From an uncultured Acidaminococcus sp. (GTDB lineage: Bacteria; Bacillota; Negativicutes; Acidaminococcales; Acidaminococcaceae): a stretch of DNA of 64,000 bases. The translations under genes were made by a program, and so were the position numbers. Of the stretch, positions 1 through 7,393 are shown piece by piece. How positions within the stretch are numbered: position 1 is the stretch's first letter; every line of letters begins with the position of its first letter. Location of the stretch: contig USHN01000003.1 in the NCBI GenBank assembly GCA_900554515.1, positions 75,007-139,006 on the forward strand, in the 5' to 3' direction. Below the pieces are notes generated by a model, which saw only the letters and a program-made list of their open reading frames with translations, made no database searches and had not been told where the DNA came from.

Positions 1-704
1 GCCAGTGCTGCCAATTCTTCAGAAGCCTGTGCCAGCAGAATGCCGCCGCCTGCATGAAGCACCGGTTTTTTCGCTTCCACCAGTTTCTTTGCAATGGCTT
101 TGGCGGCTTCCGGATCCAGCGCCGGTTTCATGGTGATATGGCTGTCACGATAAGTACGATCCCAGATGTAATCTTCCACTTCCCGGGAGAAAATATCCAT
201 AGGCACGTCAATCAGCACAGGGCCAGGACGGCCGGATTCTGCCAGACGGAACGCCTTATCCATGATTTCAGCCATGGATTCCGGATCGTCCACACGCCAG
301 GCCCGTTTCACGACCGGTTCCAGGATTTTGTACTGGCTGCCGTCTTCGTGCATATTCACTTCCTGATGGGGATGTTTGCCGAAATAATAGGTGGGCACGT
401 CCCCGGCAATAACTACCATAGGAATGGAGTCAAAGGCTGCATTGGCCACACCGGTCAATACGTTGGTCAGCCCCGGCCCAAGGTGGCAAAGTGCCACAGA
501 AGCCTTATGGGTAATCCGTGCATAGCCGTCTGCTGCGGTAGAAGCCACTGCTTCATGCCGGTTGGAAATAAATTTTACTTTTTTGCTGCGGCTGAGGGCG
601 TCCAGCATACCAATGACCGTATGACCACACAGACCAAAGACGTATTTTACGTCCCGTCTTTCCAGGTAGTCCACCATCAGATCCGCGATCAGTTTCTTTG
701 CCAT
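1..704 (-). CDS. Thiamine-diphosphate-binding enzyme, acetolactate-synthase-like (3' end cut by window)
   Basis: The first 234 codons of a TPP-dependent enzyme are present; the rest lies beyond base 1. The N-terminal Pyr domain is clear: a FGLCGHTVIGMLDAL stretch, then NRHEAVASTAADGYAR, whose Glu is the residue that activates the thiazolium ring in this family, then GPGLTNVLTGVANA and a GRPGPVLIDVPMDIF block that closes the domain. The start at 704 follows AGGAGG inside the end of the upstream LysR gene, with only 2 bases between them, so translation is probably coupled. Relatives include acetolactate synthase, oxalyl-CoA decarboxylase and the IolD hydrolase. The cofactor-binding half is missing here, so the reaction cannot be named. 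Its place behind a TRAP transporter and two small-molecule enzymes suggests catabolism rather than valine synthesis. Confidence 0.85.
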   Translation of the reverse strand, partial: MAKKLIADLMVDYLERRDVKYVFGLCGHTVIGMLDALSRSKKVKFISNRHEAVASTAADGYARITHKASVALCHLGPGLTNVLTGVANAAFDSIPMVVIAGDVPTYYFGKHPHQEVNMHEDGSQYKILEPVVKRAWRVDDPESMAEIMDKAFRLAESGRPGPVLIDVPMDIFSREVEDYIWDRTYRDSHITMKPALDPEAAKAIAKKLVEAKKPVLHAGGGILLAQASEELAAL

Positions 705-706
705 CT

Positions 707-1648
707 CTATTCCTCCTGTGAGTTTCTTTCTGTAGGAATCCCTGCCAGATACAATCGTTCTAAATATTGATTCAGCACGTCGCCGCTGCGGACCACGTAA
801 TTTTTAAAATATTCCACAGCAGGCACCGCATACCGTTCTTTGTTCCACTGGAGATACAGCTTGCGTTTGGGTGTTTCTCCCAGCGGAATGACTTTTGTTC
901 CATAGGGAACTCCTGTCAAAGGGTACGGCACAATGGATAGGCCGTAGTTTGCTGCTACAAAGCCGTAAACCACCACATCGTTGGGGCTTTCCATCACCAC
1001 ATTCACGGTGATGCCCCGTTTGGCAAACGCTTCCCGTACCTGCTTGGAAATTTGTCCGGAGGCATCAAAGGAGACAAAATTTTGTCCCTGAAAATCCTCC
1101 AGTTGCAAACTTTTCCGGCTGGCAAAGGGATGCCGCTCCGGCACCAGGGCAACCAGGGCATGTTCCCCGATATAGCAACTGCCAATCTGGGGACTGTCGA
1201 TTTTGGTGCACAGGATCAGGTCCAGTTTGCCTTCTAACAAATCTTTCCGCAGGTTATACCAGCCCCGGGAACTATACTGGAACTGCACCCCCACACGATT
1301 GGTTTCGCTGCGATAGCGGATCATCAAGTCCGTAGCAAACGCCTCAATAGAGTAAAACCCACCCAGCATAATGGTTCCCTTATTGGGATCCAGGTATTCT
1401 TTCAGGGTATCTATCCCGGCTTCCAGCGTGTTCAGTGTCTTTTTGGCGTAGGGAAGAAAGAGCTGTCCGTATTTGGTCAGCTGGACATTTCTCCCCTTCC
1501 GCTCAAAAAGTTTGGTGCCCAGTTCCCGTTCCATATCCCGCATGGCATGGCTCAGGTTGGACTGGCTCACCCGGAGGCGTTCCGCCGCCCGGGTGTAGTG
1601 TTCCAGTTCCGCTATGGTCGTAAAGTAGTACAGCCACTGGAGTTGCAT
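707..1648 (-). CDS. LysR-family transcriptional regulator
   Basis: A 313-residue LysR-type regulator. It has an N-terminal winged helix-turn-helix (MQLQWLYYFTTIAELEHYTRAA, then RVSQSNLSHAMRDMERELGTKLFER) followed by a two-lobed effector-binding domain from about residue 90. It lies between the TRAP binding protein and the TPP enzyme on the same strand, so it probably controls the surrounding operon and may be co-transcribed with it. A fitting binding site, ATGAG-N5-CTCAT, lies at 6661-6675 upstream of the first gene of the operon. The effector is likely the transported substrate or a product of it; that is inference. Confidence 0.9.
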   Translation of the reverse strand: MQLQWLYYFTTIAELEHYTRAAERLRVSQSNLSHAMRDMERELGTKLFERKGRNVQLTKYGQLFLPYAKKTLNTLEAGIDTLKEYLDPNKGTIMLGGFYSIEAFATDLMIRYRSETNRVGVQFQYSSRGWYNLRKDLLEGKLDLILCTKIDSPQIGSCYIGEHALVALVPERHPFASRKSLQLEDFQGQNFVSFDASGQISKQVREAFAKRGITVNVVMESPNDVVVYGFVAANYGLSIVPYPLTGVPYGTKVIPLGETPKRKLYLQWNKERYAVPAVEYFKNYVVRSGDVLNQYLERLYLAGIPTERNSQEE

Positions 1649-1754
1649 GGTTTCTGCTCCCTTCCGCTTCGCAAGATCTCTGCTCTGGTGCTTTCATCAT
1701 CGCACAGAGCTGCACCTTTTGGCAAGCGTCTAAAGCAGGGCAGATAAAGTCACG

Positions 1755-2834
1755 TTATTTAGAGGCCGCATCCAGTTCTTTCGTCAAAAGGCTACCAAGG
1801 CCGTTCACGTCTTTATCAATCTTTTCGTTCAGAGCTTTCACGCCAGGCAGAGCCAGTACTTGATCAAAGAAGTCCTTATTGTAGGTAATGATGGTCATGC
1901 CCTTCTTTTTCAGGTCTTCCTGGTTCTTCTTGTCCACATCACCCAGTTTGCCGGCCATTTCTTTCCGGGCTTCTTCTACAGCCTGGTTCAAAGCTTTCTG
2001 GTAAGCAGGATCCAGGGCATCATAGGCCTTTTTGTTGATGGCAATCTGGTTGGCATAGAGGATATGGTTGGTATCGGCCAGATATTTCTGCACTTCGTTG
2101 AAGTTTGCAGAAACGATAGTGTCTGCTGCGTTTTCTTCCGCTTCCACGGTACCGCTCTGGAGAGCAAAGTATACTTCAGGCCAAGCCAGCGGAGTGGGGT
2201 TGGCGCCCAGGGCAGTCCAGAAAGCCATATGGTTCTTGTTGCTCATAGTACGAATCTTCAGGCCCTTAAAGTCAGCCAAAGTATTCAGCGGTCTGTTGGC
2301 AGTAGTCAGACGGAAGGTGGCATTTTGCAGAATGCCCAGGTAATGCAGGCCTGCCTTTTCATAAGCTGCGGACAGTTTCTTATGGAATTCCCCGTCCCCG
2401 TTCAGGACTTTGTCGATGGTTTTCCCGTCATATTTAGCAAAAGCCATGGGCATATCAAACACAGCCGTTTCCGGAATGATGGCGGTCACAGGAGCCATCT
2501 GCATCACAACGATCTGGATATCGTTGGATTTAATCTGCCGGAGCAAGTCTTCGTCGCCGCCCAGTTCAGAGTTAGGATGGTAATCAATCTTGAATTTACC
2601 ACCAGTGATTTTTTCCACGTTCTTGGCAACCAGTTCACCAAATTGTTGTGCCGCAGCACCTTTACCAGAAGAGTCAGCACCAATCATTTCGACAGCTTTC
2701 AGTTTGGAGTAGTCTCCGCTGCCGCCGGAAGAAGCGCTCTTATCATCGCCGCCACCGCAGCCTGCCACAGACAGAGCCAGGATACTAGCCATGATCAAAC
2801 CGGCAACTTTTTTCCAAGTACGTTTGCTTTCCAT
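1755..2834 (-). CDS. dctP: TRAP transporter solute-binding protein (DctP family), lipoprotein
   Basis: A 359-residue extracytoplasmic solute receptor of a tripartite ATP-independent periplasmic transporter. The start at 2834 follows AAAGGAGG. Residues 1-25 are a lipoprotein signal ending VAG-C26, so the mature protein is tethered by Cys26 and followed by a Gly/Ser-rich linker. The body shows DctP-family hallmarks, including KGLKIRTMSN (the region with the conserved Arg that binds substrate carboxylate) and GANPTPLAWPEVYFALQSGTVEAEEN. It captures an organic acid and passes it to DctQM, encoded immediately upstream. The enzymes in the operon suggest a cyclic or hydroxylated carboxylate such as a quinate/shikimate-like compound, but the ligand cannot be read from sequence. 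Confidence 0.93.
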   Translation of the reverse strand: MESKRTWKKVAGLIMASILALSVAGCGGGDDKSASSGGSGDYSKLKAVEMIGADSSGKGAAAQQFGELVAKNVEKITGGKFKIDYHPNSELGGDEDLLRQIKSNDIQIVVMQMAPVTAIIPETAVFDMPMAFAKYDGKTIDKVLNGDGEFHKKLSAAYEKAGLHYLGILQNATFRLTTANRPLNTLADFKGLKIRTMSNKNHMAFWTALGANPTPLAWPEVYFALQSGTVEAEENAADTIVSANFNEVQKYLADTNHILYANQIAINKKAYDALDPAYQKALNQAVEEARKEMAGKLGDVDKKNQEDLKKKGMTIITYNKDFFDQVLALPGVKALNEKIDKDVNGLGSLLTKELDAASK

Positions 2835-2883
2835 AATCACAATTCCTCCTTTTTTCCTCTCACACAATGGTTCCGTCAACAAC

Positions 2884-4188
2884 TTACTTTAACAAACTCG
2901 GTAGATACGTAGACAGTGCAGGGATGTAGGTAATGGCAAACAAGGCAATCACGAAAGCGATAATAAAGGGCAGTGCTTTTCTGGCCACATCCATGGGCTG
3001 CTCCTGGGCAATATTACCAGCGACGAACAAGTCCAGTCCAAACGGCGGAGTTGCCAGGCCGATGGACAAGCAGCAAACCAGCACAACCCCCAAGTGTACC
3101 GGGTCCACGCCTAATTTTACGCAGGCCGGCAGCAGTACCGGTGCCAGAATGATGATGGCAGGACCAGTATCCATAACCATCCCCAGCAGGAAGAAGATAA
3201 TGACCAGTACGGTTAGGACCGTAAAGCTGGAGTGGAAATTCCCCAGGATAAAGCTTTCCACAGCACGGGTAGCCCGCGTCAGGGACAGCACCCGGCCAAA
3301 TGCCGTAGCAAAGGCCAGTACGAAAGCCAGTCCGCCATAGGTCTTAACAGATTCACAGAGCATAGGAATCAGTTCGTTGAGCTTCATGGTCTTGTAAATC
3401 AAGAGGGACACAATCAGTGCATAGAATACGGATACGGTAGCAGCTTCCGTCGGTGTCGTCCAGCCGGTATAAATACCGCCCAGTACGATGACCGGGCACA
3501 GGAGCGCCCAGAAGCTGTCTTTAAACAGTTTGAAGAAGCCTTCACTGGAAAGTTCATCCATCCGTTCCTTGATTTTCTCTTTGTCTTCCCCGTTCTTTGC
3601 ACAGTAGAAGACGGCATAGGCCATGAGTGCTACACCAATCAAGATACCTGGCAGTACGCCGCCCAGGAACAAGTCGCCGGTGGAAACCCCGGTTGCCAGA
3701 GAATACAGTACAAACGGAATGGAAGGCGGAATAATAACGCCCAGACCGCCGGCTACAGCGATGAGGCCCGCACTCCATGTCCGGTCATACCCCAGATCCG
3801 TAAGGAACGGTACGCACATAGCACCAACAGCTGCCGTCGTGGCAGGACCAGAACCAGAAATAGCTCCATAGAATAAGCAGGTGAGAATCACGGCGCAGGG
3901 CAGGCCACCGGTAATCCGACCTGCAAAAAAAGCGAAGAAGTTAAACAGTTTCCGGGAAATGCCGCCTTTGGCCATAATGACGCCACCTAGAATGAACAGC
4001 GGCACAGCCAAAATCGGAGTAGAGTTAGCGCCGGAAAATGTATTGTTCAGTAGCTGTACAATACTGCCGCCACGGTGAAGTAGCTCAATCGGGGCTACAG
4101 AGCCCAGGATCATACTGATGGCAATAGGAATAGAGAGAGCAATGGTCACCAGGAAGACTACAAATACCATTAGTGCTGCCATACTCAC
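2884..4188 (-). CDS. dctM: TRAP transporter large permease (DctM family)
   Basis: A 434-residue, highly hydrophobic protein with about twelve membrane segments, the usual size for the ion-coupled transport subunit of TRAP systems. Family motifs include GGIMAKGGISRKLFNF near residue 70, GSGPATTAAVGAMCVPF around 115 and VIIPPSIPFVLY around 155, with the mirrored GLATPPFGLDLFVA in the second half. Its ATG overlaps the dctQ stop by 4 bases, which couples synthesis of the two membrane subunits. It works with DctQ and the DctP lipoprotein to import an organic acid with sodium. Confidence 0.95.
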   Translation of the reverse strand: MSMAALMVFVVFLVTIALSIPIAISMILGSVAPIELLHRGGSIVQLLNNTFSGANSTPILAVPLFILGGVIMAKGGISRKLFNFFAFFAGRITGGLPCAVILTCLFYGAISGSGPATTAAVGAMCVPFLTDLGYDRTWSAGLIAVAGGLGVIIPPSIPFVLYSLATGVSTGDLFLGGVLPGILIGVALMAYAVFYCAKNGEDKEKIKERMDELSSEGFFKLFKDSFWALLCPVIVLGGIYTGWTTPTEAATVSVFYALIVSLLIYKTMKLNELIPMLCESVKTYGGLAFVLAFATAFGRVLSLTRATRAVESFILGNFHSSFTVLTVLVIIFFLLGMVMDTGPAIIILAPVLLPACVKLGVDPVHLGVVLVCCLSIGLATPPFGLDLFVAGNIAQEQPMDVARKALPFIIAFVIALFAITYIPALSTYLPSLLK

Positions 4189-4739
4189 TCATCTCCTTCC
4201 TGGGCCATAGCAGCTTCTTTAGCTGCATCCTGCATGGTCTGTTCTACAGTGGACAGCTCCACTTCGTTGAATTTCTTAATATGGATGATGATCATCTCGA
4301 TGCCGCGGATCACGGCCAGGAAAAATCCGATCACCATGAATACATACACAAAGGACATGGACCACTGCATAGCCGGGGAAATTTCGTGGCTGGCGGCAAT
4401 GTTCTCATATACTTCCAGGGAGTAATACCCCAAGTAGGCCATACTCAGCATGGTAACGATATCCACTGCCAAGTTCACGATTTTTTTCAGCGTATTAGGG
4501 AGCAGGTCTTTCAGTACCCCCACCCGTAGCATATTCTCCATACGGATGGTATAGGGCAGGGAAATAAATACGCTCCAGATCCACATGAACCGGCAAAATT
4601 CTTCGGCCCATGTCAGGGAAGTCATGCCTGGAATTTTCCGGACGATAACCTGGATCATGCTAACACAGGCAATCAGGACCAGCATGATGACCAGGAAGGT
4701 TTCCTCCAGGTGATCATCCAGCCAGTGTATGAGTTTCAT
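4185..4739 (-). CDS. dctQ: TRAP transporter small permease (DctQ family)
   Basis: A 184-residue membrane protein with four predicted segments, typical of the small TRAP subunit. The loop motif SLTWAEEFCRFMWIW near residue 40-55 is characteristic of DctQ. The start at 4739 follows AAGGAGG with good spacing. The charged tail (about residues 150-184, rich in Glu) is cytoplasmic. It lies directly upstream of dctM with a 4-base overlap and 36 bases downstream of the shikimate-dehydrogenase-like gene, so all five genes from 6465 to 1755 look like one transcript. Confidence 0.93.
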   Translation of the reverse strand: MKLIHWLDDHLEETFLVIMLVLIACVSMIQVIVRKIPGMTSLTWAEEFCRFMWIWSVFISLPYTIRMENMLRVGVLKDLLPNTLKKIVNLAVDIVTMLSMAYLGYYSLEVYENIAASHEISPAMQWSMSFVYVFMVIGFFLAVIRGIEMIIIHIKKFNEVELSTVEQTMQDAAKEAAMAQEGDE

Positions 4740-4775
4740 CAGACGTTCCTCCTTTATCTCTGCACGTAGCAGTTT

Positions 4776-5645
4776 TTATTTTTCACCGTTTTTTTCGGCC
4801 AGAATATCTAAGAGTTCCTGCCGCATGGCTTCTACCGGAGCCTTTTGTCCGCTCCACAGTTCCACCTGGGCAGTGCCCTGGTACAGGCTCATGGAAAGGC
4901 CGTTCAGAATCTTACAGCCGGCAGCTTCTGCATCCATAAGGAATTGGGTTTTCGCCGGATTGTAGCAGGCATCAAAGTAAAATTGCTCTTTCTTGATGTA
5001 CTTTTTAGGCAGCGGGCTTTGTCCAATGCTTTTTCCCATGCCCACGCCGCTGGCATTTAAGACGATATCTGCGGCCGCCACTTTGCTAAAGTCTTCATGG
5101 GGTACAAATTCAGCTACCTGGGCGAAGTTTTTGTTGATGTCATCCACCAGTGCATGAGCGCTTTCCGGGAACAAATCCGTGATGTAAATCTTAGGCGCCC
5201 CGTGATAAGCCAGGATGGAGCACATGGCCCGTCCAGCGCCGCCGCTGCCAAAGCAGAAAAATACGTTTTCTGCTACCTTCACACCGGCTTCTACCAGGGC
5301 GGTATAGAATCCTACGCCGTCCGTGTTATAGCCTTTCAGTCTGCCATCCGGCAGTTTTACTACTGTATTGCTGGAACCCATCTTTTTGCACAGGGGATCC
5401 AGTTCATCCAGATATTCCAGGACTTTCACCTTATTGGGTTTTGTCACAGCAAACCCGGCAAAAGGCATGTAGCGCAAGCCGTTAACGATATCTCCCAAGT
5501 GGTCATTGCCTGTTACCGTGTAAAAGTACAGCATATTCAGCCCTGCGGCTTCGTAGCCTTTGTTTTGCATCCGTGCGGCAAAGGACTGTGCCAAAGGATC
5601 GCCCAACAACGTAATGAATTTCGTATTGATATCCGGTTTCATCAT
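4776..5645 (-). CDS. Shikimate dehydrogenase-like NAD(P)-dependent oxidoreductase with altered substrate motif
   Basis: A 289-residue member of the AroE superfamily. The catalytic Lys is kept in FAVTKPNK (about residue 65), the Asp in GYNTDGVGF, and the nucleotide-binding loop in FCFGSGGAGRAM. The N-terminal substrate motif, usually HS-x-SP with two Ser residues holding the shikimate carboxylate, reads GDPLAQSFAARMQN: the first Ser remains but the second and the Pro are gone. That argues for a relative acting on another substrate (compare YdiB and other AroE paralogues) rather than the biosynthetic enzyme. It sits between a TIM-barrel isomerase-like gene and a TRAP transporter, a catabolic setting. 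Confidence 0.85.
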   Translation of the reverse strand: MMKPDINTKFITLLGDPLAQSFAARMQNKGYEAAGLNMLYFYTVTGNDHLGDIVNGLRYMPFAGFAVTKPNKVKVLEYLDELDPLCKKMGSSNTVVKLPDGRLKGYNTDGVGFYTALVEAGVKVAENVFFCFGSGGAGRAMCSILAYHGAPKIYITDLFPESAHALVDDINKNFAQVAEFVPHEDFSKVAAADIVLNASGVGMGKSIGQSPLPKKYIKKEQFYFDACYNPAKTQFLMDAEAAGCKILNGLSMSLYQGTAQVELWSGQKAPVEAMRQELLDILAEKNGEK

Positions 5646-5658
5646 GACCCTTCTTTCT

Positions 5659-6465
5659 TTACTGATCTACTTCCGCCAATACTTTTTTCGCATAGTTCAA
5701 ACAATTTTTCACGTGTCCCAGGGCCCCATATTTCTGGATGTTTTCCAGATTGGGAAGTTCAATGGAGCAGGGATGCGCCGGCAGTGCTTTGAGAATCCGC
5801 ACCAGAGGGATCGCACCCATTCCCGGGTATTCCCGGGCACCCCGCATCACTTCCGGCCGTTCCATCATGTAGTAATCTTTCGGGCAGTCGCACAAATGGA
5901 TAAGACCATAGCGATCCGGTTCAATGGCCTGAATTTCTTCCGGCGTTTCCTGTGCCCAGTACACATACAGCATGTCCAGGAACAGTTTCAAATTCGGTGC
6001 CTTTACCTTTTCCTGCATGGCTTTGGCCCCTGCCAGATTCCGGATCCGGGAAATGGCCGGATATTCCAGATTGACCGTCAGCCCAAATTCCGCTGCCTGT
6101 TCGCAGATTTTTCCGTAGCACTCCACGGCAAAGTTTTCGTCTTTGCTCCAGTCGCTGGAGAGAACATCCGTAGCGCCAAGTTCTGCGCCTTTTTCAAAGG
6201 CTGCCCGGTAATCCACAGGGATATCTTCCCGTACCCGCACCAGTTCAATATCCAGCAGTGGCAAACCGGTTTCTTTCAGCGCTTGTTGGATCTTTTTAAA
6301 CAGTTCCGGATCCCCGACCAGATCATTCTGAGGTTCTCCTGCCTGTCCCATGGGGATGGTCCGCAAACTGACAGAGTCATAGCCGGCTTCTGCCGCCATG
6401 TGGATCTGATCCACCGCTTCCACACCGGGAACGGTCAGATACGCCAAAGAAAATTTTCTTGCCAT
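5659..6465 (-). CDS. Sugar-phosphate isomerase/epimerase-like TIM-barrel protein
   Basis: A 268-residue protein of the xylose-isomerase-like/AP-endonuclease-2 TIM-barrel superfamily. Likely metal ligands are the Glu in TVNLEYPAI, the Asp in LKLFLDMLY, the His/Asp in IHLCDCP and the Glu in PCSIELPN. Members include inosose dehydratase (IolE), 3-dehydroshikimate dehydratase and hydroxypyruvate isomerase; the sequence does not decide between them. It is the first gene of the leftward operon, 13 bases ahead of the AroE-like gene. Pairing an AroE-like enzyme with this fold would suit breakdown of a cyclohexane-type acid, but that is inference. Confidence 0.82.
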   Translation of the reverse strand: MARKFSLAYLTVPGVEAVDQIHMAAEAGYDSVSLRTIPMGQAGEPQNDLVGDPELFKKIQQALKETGLPLLDIELVRVREDIPVDYRAAFEKGAELGATDVLSSDWSKDENFAVECYGKICEQAAEFGLTVNLEYPAISRIRNLAGAKAMQEKVKAPNLKLFLDMLYVYWAQETPEEIQAIEPDRYGLIHLCDCPKDYYMMERPEVMRGAREYPGMGAIPLVRILKALPAHPCSIELPNLENIQKYGALGHVKNCLNYAKKVLAEVDQ

Positions 6466-6603
6466 TTTTCTACCTCCTTAGAATGCAGAGTTGACGACCT
6501 TATTTGACGGTTTGTAATGTTCTGACTTTTTAAAGCAGTGCGTGCAATCAGTCTTTTCTCTGCTTTACACAGAATGCATTAAGCAATTTCTATCATGTAT
6601 CTT

Positions 6604-6680
6604 TACGTTTATTATACAAGAAATATTTTATGAATTCTAATATTCTTTTTCTATGAAATGATGAGTAAAACTCATATGAA
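6604..6680 (-). promoter_or_regulatory. Promoter and LysR-type operator of the TRAP/AroE-like operon
   Basis: In the 400-base AT-rich gap 6466-6865 a perfect -10 hexamer TATAAT (minus strand, 6611-6616) has no good -35 box, as expected for an activated promoter. The inverted repeat ATGAGTAAAACTCAT at 6661-6675 contains the T-N11-A signature of LysR sites and would centre about 64 bases upstream of a start near 6604, the classical activator position. The rest of the gap holds only the terminator at 6758-6803; no gene is visible. Confidence 0.5.
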
Positions 6681-6757
6681 TAGGTTTTATAAAAAATTTC
6701 TATCAGAAAATTTTGTTTTACCTATCTTCTTTGCGGCATTGCCACTGGAACTGTCGC

Positions 6758-6803
6758 AAAAAAAAAGATCCGGCTCCCCAGGTCATACCCAGCGTTCCGG
6801 ATC
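6758..6803 (-). terminator. Rho-independent terminator after the pilus genes
   Basis: On the minus strand GATCCGG and CCGGATC form a stem around a 23-base loop, followed by nine T residues. It lies 60 bases downstream of the pilO-like stop codon and separates that operon from the TRAP operon promoter. Confidence 0.75.
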
Positions 6804-6865
6804 GTATCTATCATGACAATCTATTTATTTTTTCCAAAGAGAATTTTTTACGGAGTATTGACTAC

Positions 6866-7393
6866 TTAGGACTTCATAAAGCAGACCGTACCATGGAAGG
6901 TCAACGGCCCTTCCGCCTCCCTTTCAATACGGCCCGTTTCCCAATAGGCCAAGGGCATCTCCTCTTTCCACTGGCGGGAAAAGACCAAAAGCTGAACATA
7001 ATCCCCCACTAAAGTAAGCTCCATGGGCAGATGGTCCTGCTTTTTCCCCATTTCCTGGGGACGGCAGGCCACCACCTGTACCTGGGTTCTTTCTGCCAGG
7101 GCACTGATTTTTCCCATAGCCTCCATCCCATCTTTGGGTGCGGGCTCTGCGGCAATCTGTACCGTGTTTTCCCGTTTTGTCCGGGCGGCTTCCGGATCGT
7201 ATTGCTGGGCAAAGGCTTCTATTTTTTTCTTCTGCTGCAAAAGATCGGCTGCCCTGTCCCAGTCTTTTTGTCCGTTTTGCCAGAAAGGAAGCGCTACGGT
7301 ACAAGTCAGCCACAAACACAGCAGGAAAAAGCCAAAGCCCGTAACAGCCGGGACTTTATCCCTGGCGTTTTCCATCCACTGTTTTCGTTCCAT
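6866..7393 (-). CDS. PilO-like inner-membrane pilus assembly protein
   Basis: A 175-residue protein with a short cytoplasmic N-terminus, one membrane segment (about residues 14-34, VTGFGFFLLCLWLTCTVALP), a coiled stretch (DWDRAADLLQQKKKIEAFAQQ) and a small C-terminal domain ending in a beta-rich segment. This is the architecture of PilO, which pairs with PilN in the alignment complex of type IV pili. The start at 7393 follows AAAGGA; the gene overlaps the end of the fused upstream gene by 38 bases. The assignment rests on topology and context more than on motifs. Confidence 0.65.
   Translation of the reverse strand: MERKQWMENARDKVPAVTGFGFFLLCLWLTCTVALPFWQNGQKDWDRAADLLQQKKKIEAFAQQYDPEAARTKRENTVQIAAEPAPKDGMEAMGKISALAERTQVQVVACRPQEMGKKQDHLPMELTLVGDYVQLLVFSRQWKEEMPLAYWETGRIEREAEGPLTFHGTVCFMKS

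Noticed and set aside
54..770. Plus-strand 238-codon frame at the left edge
   Set aside because: It is the reverse of the TPP enzyme gene, which has clear family motifs on the minus strand.
1860..2912. Plus-strand 350-codon frame
   Set aside because: Long but antisense to dctP, with His/Phe/Gln-rich composition typical of shadow frames.
6466..6865. A gene in the 400-base gap, suggested by a plus-strand frame at 6713-7012
   Set aside because: The frame lies over a terminator and the antisense of the pilO-like gene; no ribosome site or motif.
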